Positions 41,457 to 53,072 of a stretch of 64,000 bases of DNA are shown piece by piece. Numbering within the stretch: position 1 is the stretch's first letter; each line of letters opens with the position of its first letter. The DNA comes from Cordylochernes scorpioides (taxonomy: Eukaryota > Arthropoda > Arachnida > Pseudoscorpiones > Chernetidae). The translations under genes were made by a program, and so were the position numbers. The DNA is taken from NCBI GenBank assembly GCA_030710605.1, contig CP092877.1, positions 44,500,406 to 44,564,405 on the forward strand. The letters are read 5' to 3'. The notes under the pieces are model-generated. The model was not told where the DNA came from. It saw only the letters and a program-made list of their open reading frames with translations, and did no database searches.

Positions 41457-42367
41457 TGTATCTTACCAACTCCACCACGTACTTGTGGAGCCTTTACCAA
41501 AAACAGCGCTTGCCTCCATAAAAGTTTTGTACCGTTTTCTTATTGACGTATGAGAAGGTGATTCTTTGCTAAATTGTGTTCTGGAGTTTCTCTGGACCTG
41601 AGAGTTAGATTTGGTCTCAATAAACCATTTCATAGGTTGTCCTTTTTATTGTTGATTATTCAAAATTTCCGTGTGTTATGTGAATAACAAACACAAAACA
41701 TTTTTTTAGAGTTGTAAATTTTTGGAAGTTTTGAAATGTGGTGATCACAACGCGGCAGAAAATACCATGAATTGAACATGTACAAATGGTGAGGTTTTAT
41801 TTACACAAATGGGAGAGAAATTAAAACACTAAGAAAACGGAAACTGAATTGTAGACATACTAAGGCATGATTGTGCCTAGTGGTGGTGGTGTCTTGTCCA
41901 TGGAGCAGATCAGATAGGTCCATGCACCCTGATCACAATACTGGCCAACAAAGGTGCCTTGTTCGTATGGAGGAATGGGGGTGCCATTGCCCTGTTAGTC
42001 AGCCACATTTCAGAGTTCCCTGTTCACAGAAGGGGTTGGGCTTCTGGGCCGGTTATTGTGGGCAGGGATTGTGCCTACTAAAAATATTGATTCAAGGCAT
42101 CAGATCAAGATGATGCCCCCGTACAACATTTGTGGATTAGCTGAAGAGAGAACCCAAGACAATGTCTTACCACCATTTGGAACCAATGGCCATGGATCGC
42201 ATATTTGATAAAGCTTGATTGAGGAGGTACACCAGAGCCTCAAATACTGCAAGTACCCGACCACAGTTTGACTACAAGATGTCCGAAAGAGCTCCATTCA
42301 TTTTTGAAAATACTGCCAGAATCGTGCAAGAATTGGAAGTCCTTAAAACCATTTTTTTTTTCAAATA

Positions 42368-42527
42368 CAGTAGAACCCCTCTTTAGCGGAAACCTCTCCA
42401 CAAAGAACAGTTTTCATTTGCAAAATTACCATTTTTATAATTTAGCAACTCTCCAGTAAGAGGACGCCTCTCTCTAAAGGATATTTTGGCTATGCAATTA
42501 GGTGTCCTTTACAGGTAGGTTCTACTG
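42368..42527. mobile_element. 160-bp MITE, CAGTAGAACC family
   Basis: CAGTAGAACCCCTCTTTAGC to GGTTCTACTG with TA on both sides. Interior matches 47315-47489 (ACAGTTTTCATTTGCAAAAT). Confidence 0.8.
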
Positions 42528-42529
42528 TA

Positions 42530-42939
42530 CTTCAAAATTGCTGTTTAGATTTTGTCATGTTGCGTTTCTATCTGTGATACAATTTGTACGGATACATCTC
42601 TCTTGAGCCGAAAAAAAATCGACTTTATTTTTTTCCTAATCATAACGAGAGCAGTTTCAACATTGGCCTGATTGCGAGAACAGACACCGTGCCCTCCTTT
42701 TGAAGCGTGCACTGATCCCTCGTCTGCCCGACATCTACGCCCCAATCAGAGTCAAGGTCAGCGGCCATCACGTGACCCAGCAACAGCTGACTTCGATGGC
42801 CAAAAGGTAGGAAGAACCCTCTTGCTATTCTCGCTAACCTCATATCTTTTTGAGATCGTTAGAATTGTTGAAACGTTTGTAAAACAAATACACTCATAGC
42901 TGATAAATTAAATGTTTCTTTATTTATCCAGTACAGAGC
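42530..42939. other. Less AT-rich stretch, possible 5' exon
   Basis: 42660-42810 is GC-rich for this window and contains ATCACGTGACCC (E-box) and, at about 42796, ATGGCCAAAAGGTAGGAAG, an ATG shortly before a splice-donor-like GTAGGA. Only four codons would be coding. Too little to call a gene. Confidence 0.25.
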
Positions 42940-42941
42940 TA

Positions 42942-44265
42942 CGAGGTGTGTTCAAAAAGTATCGCGACCTTTGTGTTTTTTCAAAAATTATTTATTTATT
43001 CATGAATACCTATTTTGTCCCCTTCAAAGTAATCCCCATGAGATATTATACACTTGTGCCAACGGCTTTTACAATCTTCGAAGCACTTCAAAAAATCTTT
43101 TTTTTAAAATCTTTTTCAGCTCCTCCTTCGATGCCGTCTTTATCTCGTCAAGCGTAGCGTAACGTCGTCCTTTCATGGGCCTCTTCAGTTTAGGGAACAA
43201 GAAAAAGTCACAGGGTGCCAGATCTGGGGAATACGGTGGCTGCGGCATCATTAGTGTGTTGTTTTTGGCCAAAAAGTCTCGCACAAGCAACGATGTGTGA
43301 GCAGGGGGCGTTATCGTGGTGCAAAAGCCAATTTTTGTTCTTCCACAAATCCGGGCGTTTCTGGCGGATTGCTTCGCGCAAATTGCGCATAACTTGCAGG
43401 TAATATTCCTTATTGACCGTTCTACCCTGTGGCAAGAACTCATGATGCACCACGCCCCTGCAATCGAAGAAACTGTCAGCAAAACTTTCACATTCGACCG
43501 AACTTGGCGCGCTTTTTTCGGTCTTGGTTCGTGCGGCAGCTTCCATTGAGATGATTGAGCTTTGGTTTCCACGTCATAACCATAAACCCACGCTTCGTCA
43601 CCAGTTATGACCCTCTGGAGCAAATTTGGGTCGTCGCGGACAGAGTCCAACATCTCATTAGCAATGTTCATGCGATGCTGTTTTTGGTCGCAATTGAGCA
43701 ATTTTGGTACGAATTTCGCGGCGACCCGTCTCATGCCCAAATCATTGATAAAAATCGAATGGCACGAGCCAATCGATATGTTTAGGTCCTCCGCAACTTC
43801 TCTAACGATGATTCGACGATTGACCAATATCATTTTCTCCACTTCACTAATTTTTTCGTTTGTTGTTGAAGTGCTCGGGCGTCCGGCACGCTCTTCGTCG
43901 TTCACATCTTCTCGGCCTTCTGAGAACATTTTGTACCACCGATAAACGTTGCTTCGGTCCAAGGTAGCTTCTCCGTATGCCACAGTCAACATTCGGAATG
44001 CATCCGCGCACTTAATTTCGTTTTTCACACAAAATTTGATACAGGTTCTTTGATCCATTTTTTTAATAGGTAAAAATCGAAGACAATCCAAAACCCCTGC
44101 AAGCAAAGCAGCTGTCAACAATTAAGTGAACATTCAAAATGGCCGAGCTTGTCGGCATAAGTGAGAGACATGAGTACCAACATAAAGTCACAAAAAGATC
44201 GAAATTCGAATATACGTAACCCGCGAAAATTCAAAATTCGCGATACTTTTTTTTAACACACCTCG
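42942..44265 (-). mobile_element. mariner element, copy 2
   Basis: 1324 bp, CGAGGTGTGTTCAAAAAGTA to TTTTAACACACCTCG, TA on both sides (42940-42941 and 44266-44267). It inserted at the very tip of a LINE 3' tail. Confidence 0.95.
42996..44058 (-). pseudogene. mariner transposase, copy 2 (two offsetting frameshifts)
   Basis: ATG at 44056-44058. The first 180 or so codons are clean (MDQRTCIKFCVKNE, SNVYRWYKMFSEGR, ITGDEAWVYGYD). Near 43490 one T is lost from a TTTT run relative to copy 1, and near 43305 one C is gained, so the frame is open over more than 330 codons, but about 60 residues in between are read out of frame. That segment should hold HHDNAPAH with the second catalytic Asp, so the long open frame cannot encode an active enzyme. 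The third Asp (YSPDLAPCDFF) is in frame. A further shift lies near 43100. Confidence 0.9.
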
Positions 44266-44267
44266 TA

Positions 44268-44345
44268 TATACAACACACAAAGCCTTTATTTAAACACCA
44301 GTCTTATACATATTCTCCTCTCTCATTGCCGGCTTGCAACGATAT
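44268..44345 (-). repeat. LINE 3' tail (minus strand)
   Basis: The minus strand reads ATGTATAAGACTGGTGTTTA AATAAAGGC followed by TGTG repeats: the hairpin-plus-AATAAA end again. Confidence 0.55.
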
Positions 44346-45440
44346 TCTCACGATGAACAATCACCATCATGTAGTGGAGGAGAAAACGATGACTCTAAGT
44401 TCTTTTCCCTGCTTACTGCTATATAAGAGTTGTATAGGGACAGAGCAACCATTCGACTTGATATGGCGCTGGTTGAAATACTTTGTACTGAGGTAAGTTG
44501 ACTGTCGTTTACTTTTGAGAAGAACGTCTCTCTCTCTCTTCGCTAATATATTGTTACTCAAAGATGCAATGAGATATTTCAATTTCTATTTTTTCTTTGC
44601 AACGATGGCATACTGTATCCTTCTTACTGGATATTTTGGTATTATTTTCCTGAAAAAAAGTAATGGAGTATTCTCTGTTGTGAAATATAGCATTAGTACA
44701 GAGCTATATGTACTTAGTTAGCTATATGTACTTGGCTGAATGCAATTTAAAAATATCTTTTATCAACAAAAAAAAAAAAACTATGCTAAGGACACTCGTC
44801 CCATACAGGATTCTCCTAGATGGATAAACAGAAGTAACAATGACAGTTATCTATAGAAAGTGAAAAATAACACCAATCTTTTCCTCAAGTTGGGTCTTTC
44901 TTCTGTTATAGGCCTTTTGACTGTACTGTTCTCCAGAATTTGTAAAAAATCAATTTTGGCCTTGCTTTCCACTAATTTTGCCAAAAAAAAAAATCGTTTA
45001 TCAACTAAGTGGATTTGGCTTTCATACACGTATTTGTAAAGTCAAATTGTGTCAATTTGTATAATGGGGTAAAAATCACCTACGCAGTTAATAATTCTGA
45101 CGTTAGACTATTTTAACTAAAAACGAAATATATTACTTTTTATTTCGACTTAGAGCGCTATGTCGCCCTAGGGACATTTGCACTTTAAAGGCAAACAAAA
45201 CATTGAAAGAAAAGAAAGAAATATATTTGAAATTTGTACAAGAATTAGTATACAAGTTAGTTATATGAAATGAGAAAAAATATCAGCACAATTGAAATAT
45301 TTATAAAGGTTTGGTATGCAAATTTAGTTTAAATGAAATCAAATTGTAAAGTATTGTGTGTATTCGAGGAAAACAATTTACAGATCGAAGAAAGTTTCAA
45401 GGAATATTTTAAAATGAAAATATGCAAGATATTAGAGGGA
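44346..45440. other. No gene; one repeated phrase
   Basis: AT-rich. 45155-45185 (AGAGCGCTATGTCGCCCTAG) matches, in inverse orientation, 49600-49630 just upstream of the unknown reading frame at 49714. Confidence 0.4.
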
Positions 45441-45443
45441 ATA

Positions 45444-46863
45444 CACTGCGTGACATTGAAAATGGAACACCAAGAAATAGTGGCCAGAAAGTGATGAAAC
45501 TCGGCAGACAGAGAGAGACAGGGACGAACAATAAGTGATCTTTATTTCAAAATGATAGTCATAATACAGAGCGAGAACGGCGTCGGCTTAGTAGCAAGTA
45601 GGACCACCGCGGACGGCGATGCACGCAGCAACACGTCTAGGTAGAGAGTCAATCAGAGTACGGATGGCGTCCTGAGGGATGGCTCTCCATTCCCTCTCAA
45701 CCATTTGCCACAGTTCGTCTTCTGAACGCGGCTGTGGCAAGGCATGCAAACGGCGTCCAATGATGTCCCAGACGTGCTCGATTGGTGAGAGATCAGGAGA
45801 GTACGGTGGCCAGGGAAGCATCTGTACATCTTGCAGAGCTTGTTGGCTAATGCGAGCAGTGTGCGGTCGGGCGTTATCCTGCTGATAAAGGGCATTGGGT
45901 ACCCCCTGAAGGTAGGGGAGTGTCACCGGTCGCAGCACATCATCAACGTATCGTTGGGCCGTCATAGTGCCCTGAATACGAAGTAAAGGTGACCTGGAAT
46001 CATACGCGATTGCGCCCCAAACCATGATTCCACGTTGTCGCACGGTGGGGCGTTCCACAATTGCTGCCGGATTGGACCTTTCTCCACGTCGACGCCACAC
46101 GCGTACACGGCGACTATCACTGGACAAGCAGAAACGCGACTCATCTGAGAACAAGACCCTGTGCCATTCCGTCATCCACGTCGATCTAGCCCGGCACCAT
46201 TCCAAACGTTGGCGCCTATTCGGTGGGGTCAATGGCAGTCTTCTTAGCGGACGGCATGAGTGCAAGCCATTTGCAACCAATCGACGGGAAATGGTTCTGG
46301 TCGAGATGGAATGATCTAGGGTGTCTTGCACATGTTGCAGGATGGCGGTACAAGTGGCTTGTGGGGCCGCCACTGCTTGTCGAAGGATACGCCGATCCAC
46401 ACGTGCTGACGTCACTCTGGTTGCACCGACATTCCTATAAATTGCCACATTTCCTTGTTCCAACCATCTTCTCCACAGTCGGTGTACCGTGGACGCACCA
46501 AGGTGTGTATCAGCTGCGATTTGACGTATGGACCAACCTGCCCTTTTCAGTCCGATCACCATGCCCCTCGTAAAAGCGTCTGTCTGCTTGAACTGCCTCC
46601 GTTTACGATGTCCTGGCATTCTCTGTTATTACACGTGTCTTTTGACACAAGAACAAAATTTCTACAATGATTTTTCCTTGAAGAAATAACGACACGAATA
46701 CTGTCCTTTCTGCAAGTTCCTTCCCTTATTTCTTACTCCATGTGCGCTCGAGAGCTGCGCATTTTACATCATTTGCATAACTCGGTTAGGCGCGTCTACC
46801 CTGAAATTTGCATAATTTTCTGGCCACTATTTCTTGGTGTTCCATTTTCAATGTCACGCAGTG
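45444..46863 (-). mobile_element. Tc1-type transposon, apparently intact
   Basis: 1420 bp with perfect inverted termini of about 46 bp, starting CACTGCGTGACATTGAAAAT, and TA on both sides (45442-45443 and 46864-46865). It encodes an uninterrupted transposase. It is visibly more GC-rich than its surroundings. Confidence 0.97.
45588..46619 (-). CDS. Tc1-like transposase, complete
   Basis: 343 codons from an ATG at 46617-46619. Residues 10-60 give the first helix-turn-helix (GMVIGLKRAGWSIRQIAAD) and 60-125 the second. DDE core: WHRVLFSDESRFCLSSD (first Asp), ALYQQDNARPHTARIS (second Asp) and PYSPDLSPIEHVWD (Glu). I count 32 residues between the second Asp and the Glu, where most Tc1 enzymes have 34. 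There are no stops or frameshifts, and the length is as expected, so this copy could be active. It catalyses cut-and-paste transposition into TA. Confidence 0.95.
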   Translation of the reverse strand: MPGHRKRRQFKQTDAFTRGMVIGLKRAGWSIRQIAADTHLGASTVHRLWRRWLEQGNVAIYRNVGATRVTSARVDRRILRQAVAAPQATCTAILQHVQDTLDHSISTRTISRRLVANGLHSCRPLRRLPLTPPNRRQRLEWCRARSTWMTEWHRVLFSDESRFCLSSDSRRVRVWRRRGERSNPAAIVERPTVRQRGIMVWGAIAYDSRSPLLRIQGTMTAQRYVDDVLRPVTLPYLQGVPNALYQQDNARPHTARISQQALQDVQMLPWPPYSPDLSPIEHVWDIIGRRLHALPQPRSEDELWQMVEREWRAIPQDAIRTLIDSLPRRVAACIAVRGGPTCY

Positions 46864-46884
46864 TATATTACAGATAAACATATA

Positions 46885-47096
46885 CACTCATAGACAAAAC
46901 TTAAGGAAGTTGTACCTTTTAGCATGTATATCGGGATTCAGACAATAACTCTGAAAGATATTACAGTGACCTTTATTGAAATCACACGAGATAACCAAGT
47001 ATGAACAAAATTGCCTCTGTCTCCTCAAAAAAAAAAAAAAACCCACATCCGACGACACAAAGACTTTTCACTTCCTTTAAGCTTTATCCATGAGTG
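46885..47096. mobile_element. 212-bp MITE, Tc1-type ends
   Basis: Starts CACTCATAGACAAAACTTAA and ends with the inverse, CTTTAAGCTTTATCCATGAGTG, TA on both sides. A partial copy is at 49225-49365. Confidence 0.75.
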
Positions 47097-47179
47097 TATA
47101 TATATTTAACTCTGTTCTTTAAGAAAAGGAACTGCTTGTTCTCGATTGCTTGTATATAAGTTTATGCCAAGTCCTTTCT

Positions 47180-47306
47180 TTCTTCTTTCCCTTTATAATA
47201 TACATTGTAAATACCATTGCTGATTATTGTTTTATTCTTGTTTATACCCTGTTCTACTCGGAGATTCTGTATAAGACCAAAATGTCTTAATAAAGCCTTT
47301 TGTTGT
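47180..47306 (+). repeat. LINE 3' end fragment with terminal hairpin
   Basis: Ends TGTATAAGACCAAAATGTCTT AATAAAGCC and TTG repeats. It directly precedes a MITE. Confidence 0.55.
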
Positions 47307-47314
47307 TGTATATA

Positions 47315-47489
47315 CAGTAGAACCTCCATGAGAGGACACTCGCGCTAGAGGACACCTCTCTATAAAGGACAGTTTTCATTTACAAAATTACTATTTTTAA
47401 TATTTAGTAGCTCTCCGGTAAGAGGATACCTCTCCCTAAAAGACACTTTGGCTCTGCAATTAGGTGTCCTTTACAGGGAGGTTCTATTG
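47315..47489. mobile_element. 175-bp MITE, CAGTAGAACC family
   Basis: Fullest copy in the window: CAGTAGAACCTCCATGAGAG to GGTTCTATTG, TA on both sides. Confidence 0.8.
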
Positions 47490-47756
47490 TATATATTTAA
47501 CTCTCTTTTTCCTAAAACATATCTTTTTTTTTATACTTACATACACACAAGAAAACAGTGGCGAGATTCCCAGCACTAGTTTCAATGGAGCGGCTATTCT
47601 CCAAATAGTTTCTAATAGCTGGTTACAAGTAACACGTGGTTTTTTTTATTGCCAACTTAGATACGAAATTTAGAAAACAAAAAAAAAAAGACATTTTTGT
47701 TCTTAAAAGATACGACCAATTTAAAAATTCAATTGAATTTAGAAATTTAAAATATA

Positions 47757-48215
47757 GAGTAGAGTCTATCCCAAGAGTGATCATTTGAGACCTTAGTCAC
47801 TCCTAGAGCTGGTCTCTTATCAGAGACTGTCAGGTCAAGCCTAGTGTATTGAGAAGACTTTTCTATAGAAAAAGAGTCTCTTATAAGCGACCACCTCCAG
47901 GAGAGACTGGGTTTGGCCATGTTTTTTAGGCTATGGTCTCTCAAGTATTGTATTTTCTTGAGTACAATTAGGTCTTAAATGCGAGAGGTTCGTTTACGAT
48001 TAATTATGATACACGAGAGTCCGTATACATAGTCTACAACACGAGCAAACCCGGTCTTTCACTTAAAATTTCCACCATTTCAATCAGAATCACGAGAAGA
48101 CTTTTCTATAGAAACGTAGTCTCTGATAAGAGACCACCTACAGAGAAACTGGGTTCAGACATGTTTTTAGGCTATGGTCTCTCATGGGAGACTCTACCGT
48201 ATTTTTATTGAGTAA
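47757..48215. repeat. Two copies of the GAGAGACC repeat
   Basis: About 47757-47965 and 48090-48215 share GAGAAGACTTTTCTATAGAA and GTCTCTGATAAGAGACCACC-type phrases. Internally foldback-like. No gene. Confidence 0.5.
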
Positions 48216-48264
48216 GATTATGTCTTAAATGCGATTGGTTTGTTTTCCATTAATTATTATACAG

Positions 48265-48635
48265 CAGAGTCTACCAGAGAACTTAGATCCCAAATACAAT
48301 TCTGGTACACTAGAGTTTCCTATGAAGACCACCATTAAACCTTGTCTCTCCTAGAGGTTGTCTCTTATCAGAAACTCTGTTTTGATCGAACCTCCTTAAT
48401 ACTTGGATTGAAATAGCAGTATCTTTGAAATGAGAAACTGAGTTTAGCCATGTTAAAACAGTTTCTCATTTCAAAGATTCTGCTATTTCAAACCAAGTCA
48501 TGAGAAGTGTTTTCGATCAAAAACAGAGTCTCTGATAAGAGACCACCTCTAGGAGAGACAAGCCTTAATGGTGGTCTCTCATGGGAAACTTTAGTGTATC
48601 ATAACTGTATTTGGGATCTAAGTACTCCGGTAAGG
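48265..48635. repeat. Long palindrome, about 185-bp arms
   Basis: Left arm from AGTCTACCAGAGAACTTAG to the TTTAGCCATG centre (about 48452); right arm is the inverse through to TGGGATCTAAGTACTCCGG. Same family as the repeats before it. 48636-48976 holds no gene. Confidence 0.65.
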
Positions 48636-48976
48636 ACACGAGAGAAGTGTGGGTACATGTAGCGAACAGTATCACTACCCGTTTTACCAACACCTACCCT
48701 AAGGAGCTGAAATAAAAATCAACAATAAATGTTATTTGTAATAGAATGATTTCTGCGTCACAAATCTCTTGATGCCATTTCCATGGATTATTTGGGCTTG
48801 GGATATCAGCGTCTGCTGAAAGCTAAACTGGATGATGCTTGACAGAAGCTGCAGACAATTGACATCATTTTATTGTCATCTTGTCAAGGCATGCAAAGTG
48901 CACAGTCCTCACCAATTATATGGAGTTGTGATAATGAATAATCTACAATATGATTAATTTAAGCTAATTAGATATA

Positions 48977-49089
48977 CAGTAGAACCTCTATGAGAGGACA
49001 TTCACGCTAGAAGACACCTCTCTATAAATGACAGTTTTCATTTGTAAAATTATCATATTTACTCTTTAACAACTCTCTGGTAAGAGGTT
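48977..49089. mobile_element. MITE fragments
   Basis: A CAGTAGAACC-family copy truncated on the right at GGTAAGAGG. A GAGAGACC-family piece follows (49090-49215), then a partial copy of the 46885 MITE (49225-49365). Confidence 0.6.
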
Positions 49090-49713
49090 TTGACCATGAG
49101 GGACTATAGTTTAAAAACATGGCAACTTCAGTTTCTCCTGGGGATGGTCTCTTATTAGAGACATTGCCATGTCAGGACAAGTCATAAGGAGTTCTTTAAA
49201 CGAACCAGTCTATGCTAAAAACTACACTCACATGGTCAAAACTTAAGGAAGTTGAAAGCCTTTGATGTCATCGGTTGTCTATTTTTCTTTCAAGAAGATA
49301 AAGGCAGTATTGTTCACACTTGGTTATCTCGTGTCTTCAATAAAGGTCACTGTGTATCGTTTAAAATGTAGTCGCAGTCATTAGCTAACACTTGTTTGCC
49401 TAATTTCCATGTGCTATTTTATTTTTTACAGAAAAATATTTACATGCTAGTGTTTTATAAATTCGAAAATAATAATATCAAAAATAGTGTATAAAAAGTT
49501 ACATTTATTCTCTAAAAATACTTCTATTATTTTTTTGAGAGAAGCAACTATAAATATTTCCATGTTGAATATTTTCTTTGTTATATTTGTATGTACATTT
49601 AGCGCAAGTGTCCCTAGGGGGACATAGCGTTTTGAATTGAAATAAATAAAACTATAAAGATAAATTATTTAAGAAAAGAGAATGAATTCCAGTCTTTAAA
49701 TAATTCTTTCAAG

Positions 49714-50751
49714 ATGTGCAAAGAAGAAACGAAGAAAAATTCAAAAAAGTTCGAACTGCCAAATCTAGAAAGTCCTCTAAAACCTGAATATGTATCCAAG
49801 ACTGTTCATAATCAGAAGGCTTCAGAGGCCCTGAAGAAATGTGGACAAGATATTCAAGTAGAATCCAAACAAGCGATTCCGTTTTCATTCAACAATATTT
49901 TGAAAAGCCAGACTAATGTAAAAAACGAAGTACAATAAAAAATTGACTTGAAATCTTTGAATTTGAGTCGAATTCATAAAATTCCACAGAAGTTCAACAA
50001 CCGAGAAAATATAAAACGGCAAAGAGACGAGAAAGAAGGCGAAAAAATTAATTTACTAGAAGGTCTTCAGACTAGCTCAAAATTTTCAGATTTGATGAAG
50101 TGCGTTAAAAAGGCGCCTCCATCCAGACCTTTACAATTCAAAGCCTCCCAAGGCATGGTGAAGAATCTTGAAGAAAATGAGAATCCACAACGCTTCAAGA
50201 AATTGAAGACCAACATAGAGAATCCTCTGGAGAAGAGACAGGACGAATTCTACGGGAAATTCAATCTTGAACATTGTCTGATCAAAGAACAGAAGAAGAC
50301 AAATGGATCTATACAGGAGACAAATGCAGCGTTAGAAAACCTTCGCCTTCAACCAGAAGAACCGATGGAAGTTGAAAACGAGGAAGAAGAATCAATGCCC
50401 ATAAAATCTCCCAGCGGCTTCAGCATGGTATTTGCAACAAAATGGACGTCTACAAAGTCCGTAGAACCGTCTGTTCCTGATTTTTGGAGTTTTGTTCAGA
50501 GAAGTTACATCGAATTTGATCCTACAGTTCCGACAGAGTATGAACGTCTACATAAGCGGGAAAAGCTGATGTTTTCAAAGAATTGGAAGCGTGTAAATCC
50601 CAGTACCAAGATGGTAAAATCTACTCCTGTTATGACAGAAACACCACCGTGGACCAGGAAGGGGAAGTTCAGGTTCAACTTCTATGATAGAGATTCAACA
50701 GTAAAGAATCAAAAGATTTCTCGTAAACGGAAAAATTGCAACAACAACTAA
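49714..50751 (+). CDS. Unrecognised lysine-rich protein frame, one internal stop
   Basis: About 345 codons in a single frame from an ATG at 49714 to TAA at 50749-50751, broken only by a TAA at 49936-49938. Two-thirds is charged and low in hydrophobic residues (KREKEGEKINLLEG-like stretches, an acidic EVENEEEESM). The C-terminal third is more structured-looking and aromatic: PDFWSFVQRSYIEFD, YERLHKREKLMFSKNWKR and PPWTRKGKFRFNFYDRD. It ends with a basic RKRKN tail, suggesting a nuclear protein. I recognise no domain. Intronless, with AATAAA at about 50921. It may be a decayed retrocopy or a single-exon host gene with a sequencing error; a second ATG after the stop does not fall at a natural position. 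Confidence 0.45.
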
Positions 50752-51359
50752 CTTTTAGAGAATCCCTAAATTAATTTTTTTGTTATTTTAAAAATGTAAT
50801 GTATATATTTTTTCGATATTTTGTGTAAAACGAACAAATGTAGATAACTAATTCGATAAAATGATCCATTGAATCATTTTTTTTTTTAAGTGAAAACATT
50901 AGGCCTACATAGACAACTGTGCAATAAATTGATAAAGAGGGAGCAATCTCTCGAAATATTTTAAGAAAAAAATTGTTTTTTTTTTTTCTTTACAGATCCA
51001 GGTACGTCCTTTTATATAATCTACATAGAAAAGTTTATTTTTAATATTAATTATATTTATTTTTCACAAATTTTTGCTCCTCTCTAAATTTATTTTTAAT
51101 TAAACAAGTCAGTGTTTGTGTGTTTTTACATAATCAAGTTTTTAATTAAAAAGACATATATTGGTAAAATAAATGATATTTTGATCCAATATATGCCTTT
51201 TAAATTAAATATTTATGGATTGTTCTATTTTCAAAAAAAATAATCAAGTTTATAAACATTATAAAGTGATAGAACTAATATTCCCTTTAATTTTTCCATT
51301 GTGCAGTAAGGGCAGTAGAAATTGTTCAATTTCAAAAAGAATCTTATGCGTCTAAAATA

Positions 51360-52297
51360 CAAGGTGCGTTCATTAATTTCCAGGACTGCTCTGTATCTTT
51401 GAAAAAATAAAACAAATAAAAAAACTAATTTAATATTTTTCAAAATATGCCCCTCCTGCCTCAATACACCCGTTCCATCTTTTTTTCCAATTGTCGAAGC
51501 AGGATTTAAAATCACTTTTTGAGAGGTTCCTCAAGGTTGCCTTCGATTCAGCTTGTATCATATCAACGTTGTCAAATTTCCGTCCTTTCAAGTTCATTTT
51601 CAATTTAGGATAGAGGAAAAAGTCATTGGGGGCTAAGTCGGGGGAATAGGGTGGATGAGGGATCTGTATGGTTGAATGCTTGGCCAAGAACTGCAAAACA
51701 ACATGGGCGGTGTGCGGCCGCGCATTACCGACGTGAAGTATCCAGTCATTGTTTTGCCATCTTTCAGGTCTTTTAAGGCGCACTGCCTCCCTTAAGCACC
51801 TCATTATCCCCATATAAACAGATAGTCCAGTCTCTGAAGATAATTCTTCTGTTAGATTTAATTAACTCCTTTATTTTGAGCTTGTTTTCCTCGCAACGAA
51901 ATGATCTTGGACGCCCAGTATGCTGATCATCGTTTACCTTTTCCCGACCTTTTTGGAAGCGTGAAAATCATTCAAAAGTTCTTAAAGGGATAAAGCTGCA
52001 TCGCCAAAAGCTTCTTTAATCAATTCATACGTCTCAGTAGCACTTTTTTTTCAATTTAAAACAAAACTTAATGCAGATTCTCTGCTCTTCGAAAATGGCC
52101 ATTTTAAAATTAGAAATGCGAACCTTACAAGGAAGTTGTTTTGTTCTATTTTTAGATCGGCGCGTGCGCCACGAGACTCGTGCTTTCAGTCAGGTGTGGT
52201 CGAATGTCCAATATTCAACTCTGTAAAAAATATTTTCTCTAGCTTTTTTATTTATTTTATTTTTTAACCAGTCCTGGAAATTAATGAACGCACCTTG
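51360..52297 (-). mobile_element. mariner element 3, internally deleted
   Basis: 938 bp, termini CAAGGTGCGTTCATTAATTT and the right-end inverse, TA on both sides. It inserted into a foldback repeat whose other copy is at 35628-35945. Confidence 0.9.
51430..52102 (-). pseudogene. mariner transposase 3 (dead)
   Basis: The start (52100-52102) gives the helix-turn-helix region in broken frames. A deletion then removes the part with the first catalytic Asp. The last 127 codons are open, but the second motif reads WILHVGNARPHTAH: the Asp is replaced by Gly. The third is normal (YSPDLAPNDFF), 34 residues on. Confidence 0.8.
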
Positions 52298-52299
52298 TA

Positions 52300-53072
52300 G
52301 TTTCGAATTTTCATAATATCTGTTATAAACCCAGATTACTGGTGCTTACATCTGTCGCCATGATAGAACTGGAAAATTTTCATATAATGGAAAAATTGCC
52401 GACTGTGTTATTATTTTAAAATATATATTTTTTTAATATAAAAAGGAGAGAAATATTAGGAAAGCCAAACATCAAGATAATATTGCCACGTGGAAAATTA
52501 GGGAAGACAAAAACTTCAGGAGGGGACAGCAATTTATTTCAGGGAAGGACAAACTAAGAAAGGTAAACAAAAGATAAGCCAAGAGGGAAATTTACAGAGT
52601 CGCAAGATATAAAAATAAAAATGACCACTCTGTTAATAAAAAAAATAATAAAATTGATAAATACTATGCTACATAAATAAAATTAATAAATACTATGTTA
52701 CAATATTACAAGAGAAGAAATCGCCAGACAACATCTTGAAGAAGGAATCAAAGTTTATGGCGACCAATTTCTTTTATTTGTGCTGTATAATCGGCAAGCT
52801 TTCGGAATATGACGTCCTTCAGGCAACGTAGAAACGTGTCACGTAGAAAATTACGAAAGACAAACTTCAGGATGACACGACAATTTATTTATTTAGTTAA
52901 CACAGTAGGTTCCACGAACAGAAGTCACCAACTACCCGGGCTGACACCTTGGTTTTATTTACAATGTCAGTGGAAGTCCAATTACTGGGGTTGTGCCAAC
53001 AATTGTAAGATACAAAATAAGCAATGAGGGAAGTTTCCAGAGTAGAAAATATAAAAAATTAATAATCTGTAT
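52300..53072. other. Intergenic with dispersed repeat pieces
   Basis: Phrases such as GGAAAATTAGGGAAGAC and the CAATTTATTT block (52490-52545 and 52835-52890) match, inversely, 6490-6540 and 17375-17420. No gene. Confidence 0.4.

Noticed and set aside
41871-42113. 80-codon frame
   Set aside because: No recognisable domain, and the opposite strand frame is equally long; possibly an old transposon piece.
42796-42814. ATGGCC followed by a splice-donor-like GTAGGA
   Set aside because: Only four codons; too common by chance.
45653-46573. Several frames of 60-116 codons on both strands
   Set aside because: Shadows of the intact Tc1 transposase frame.
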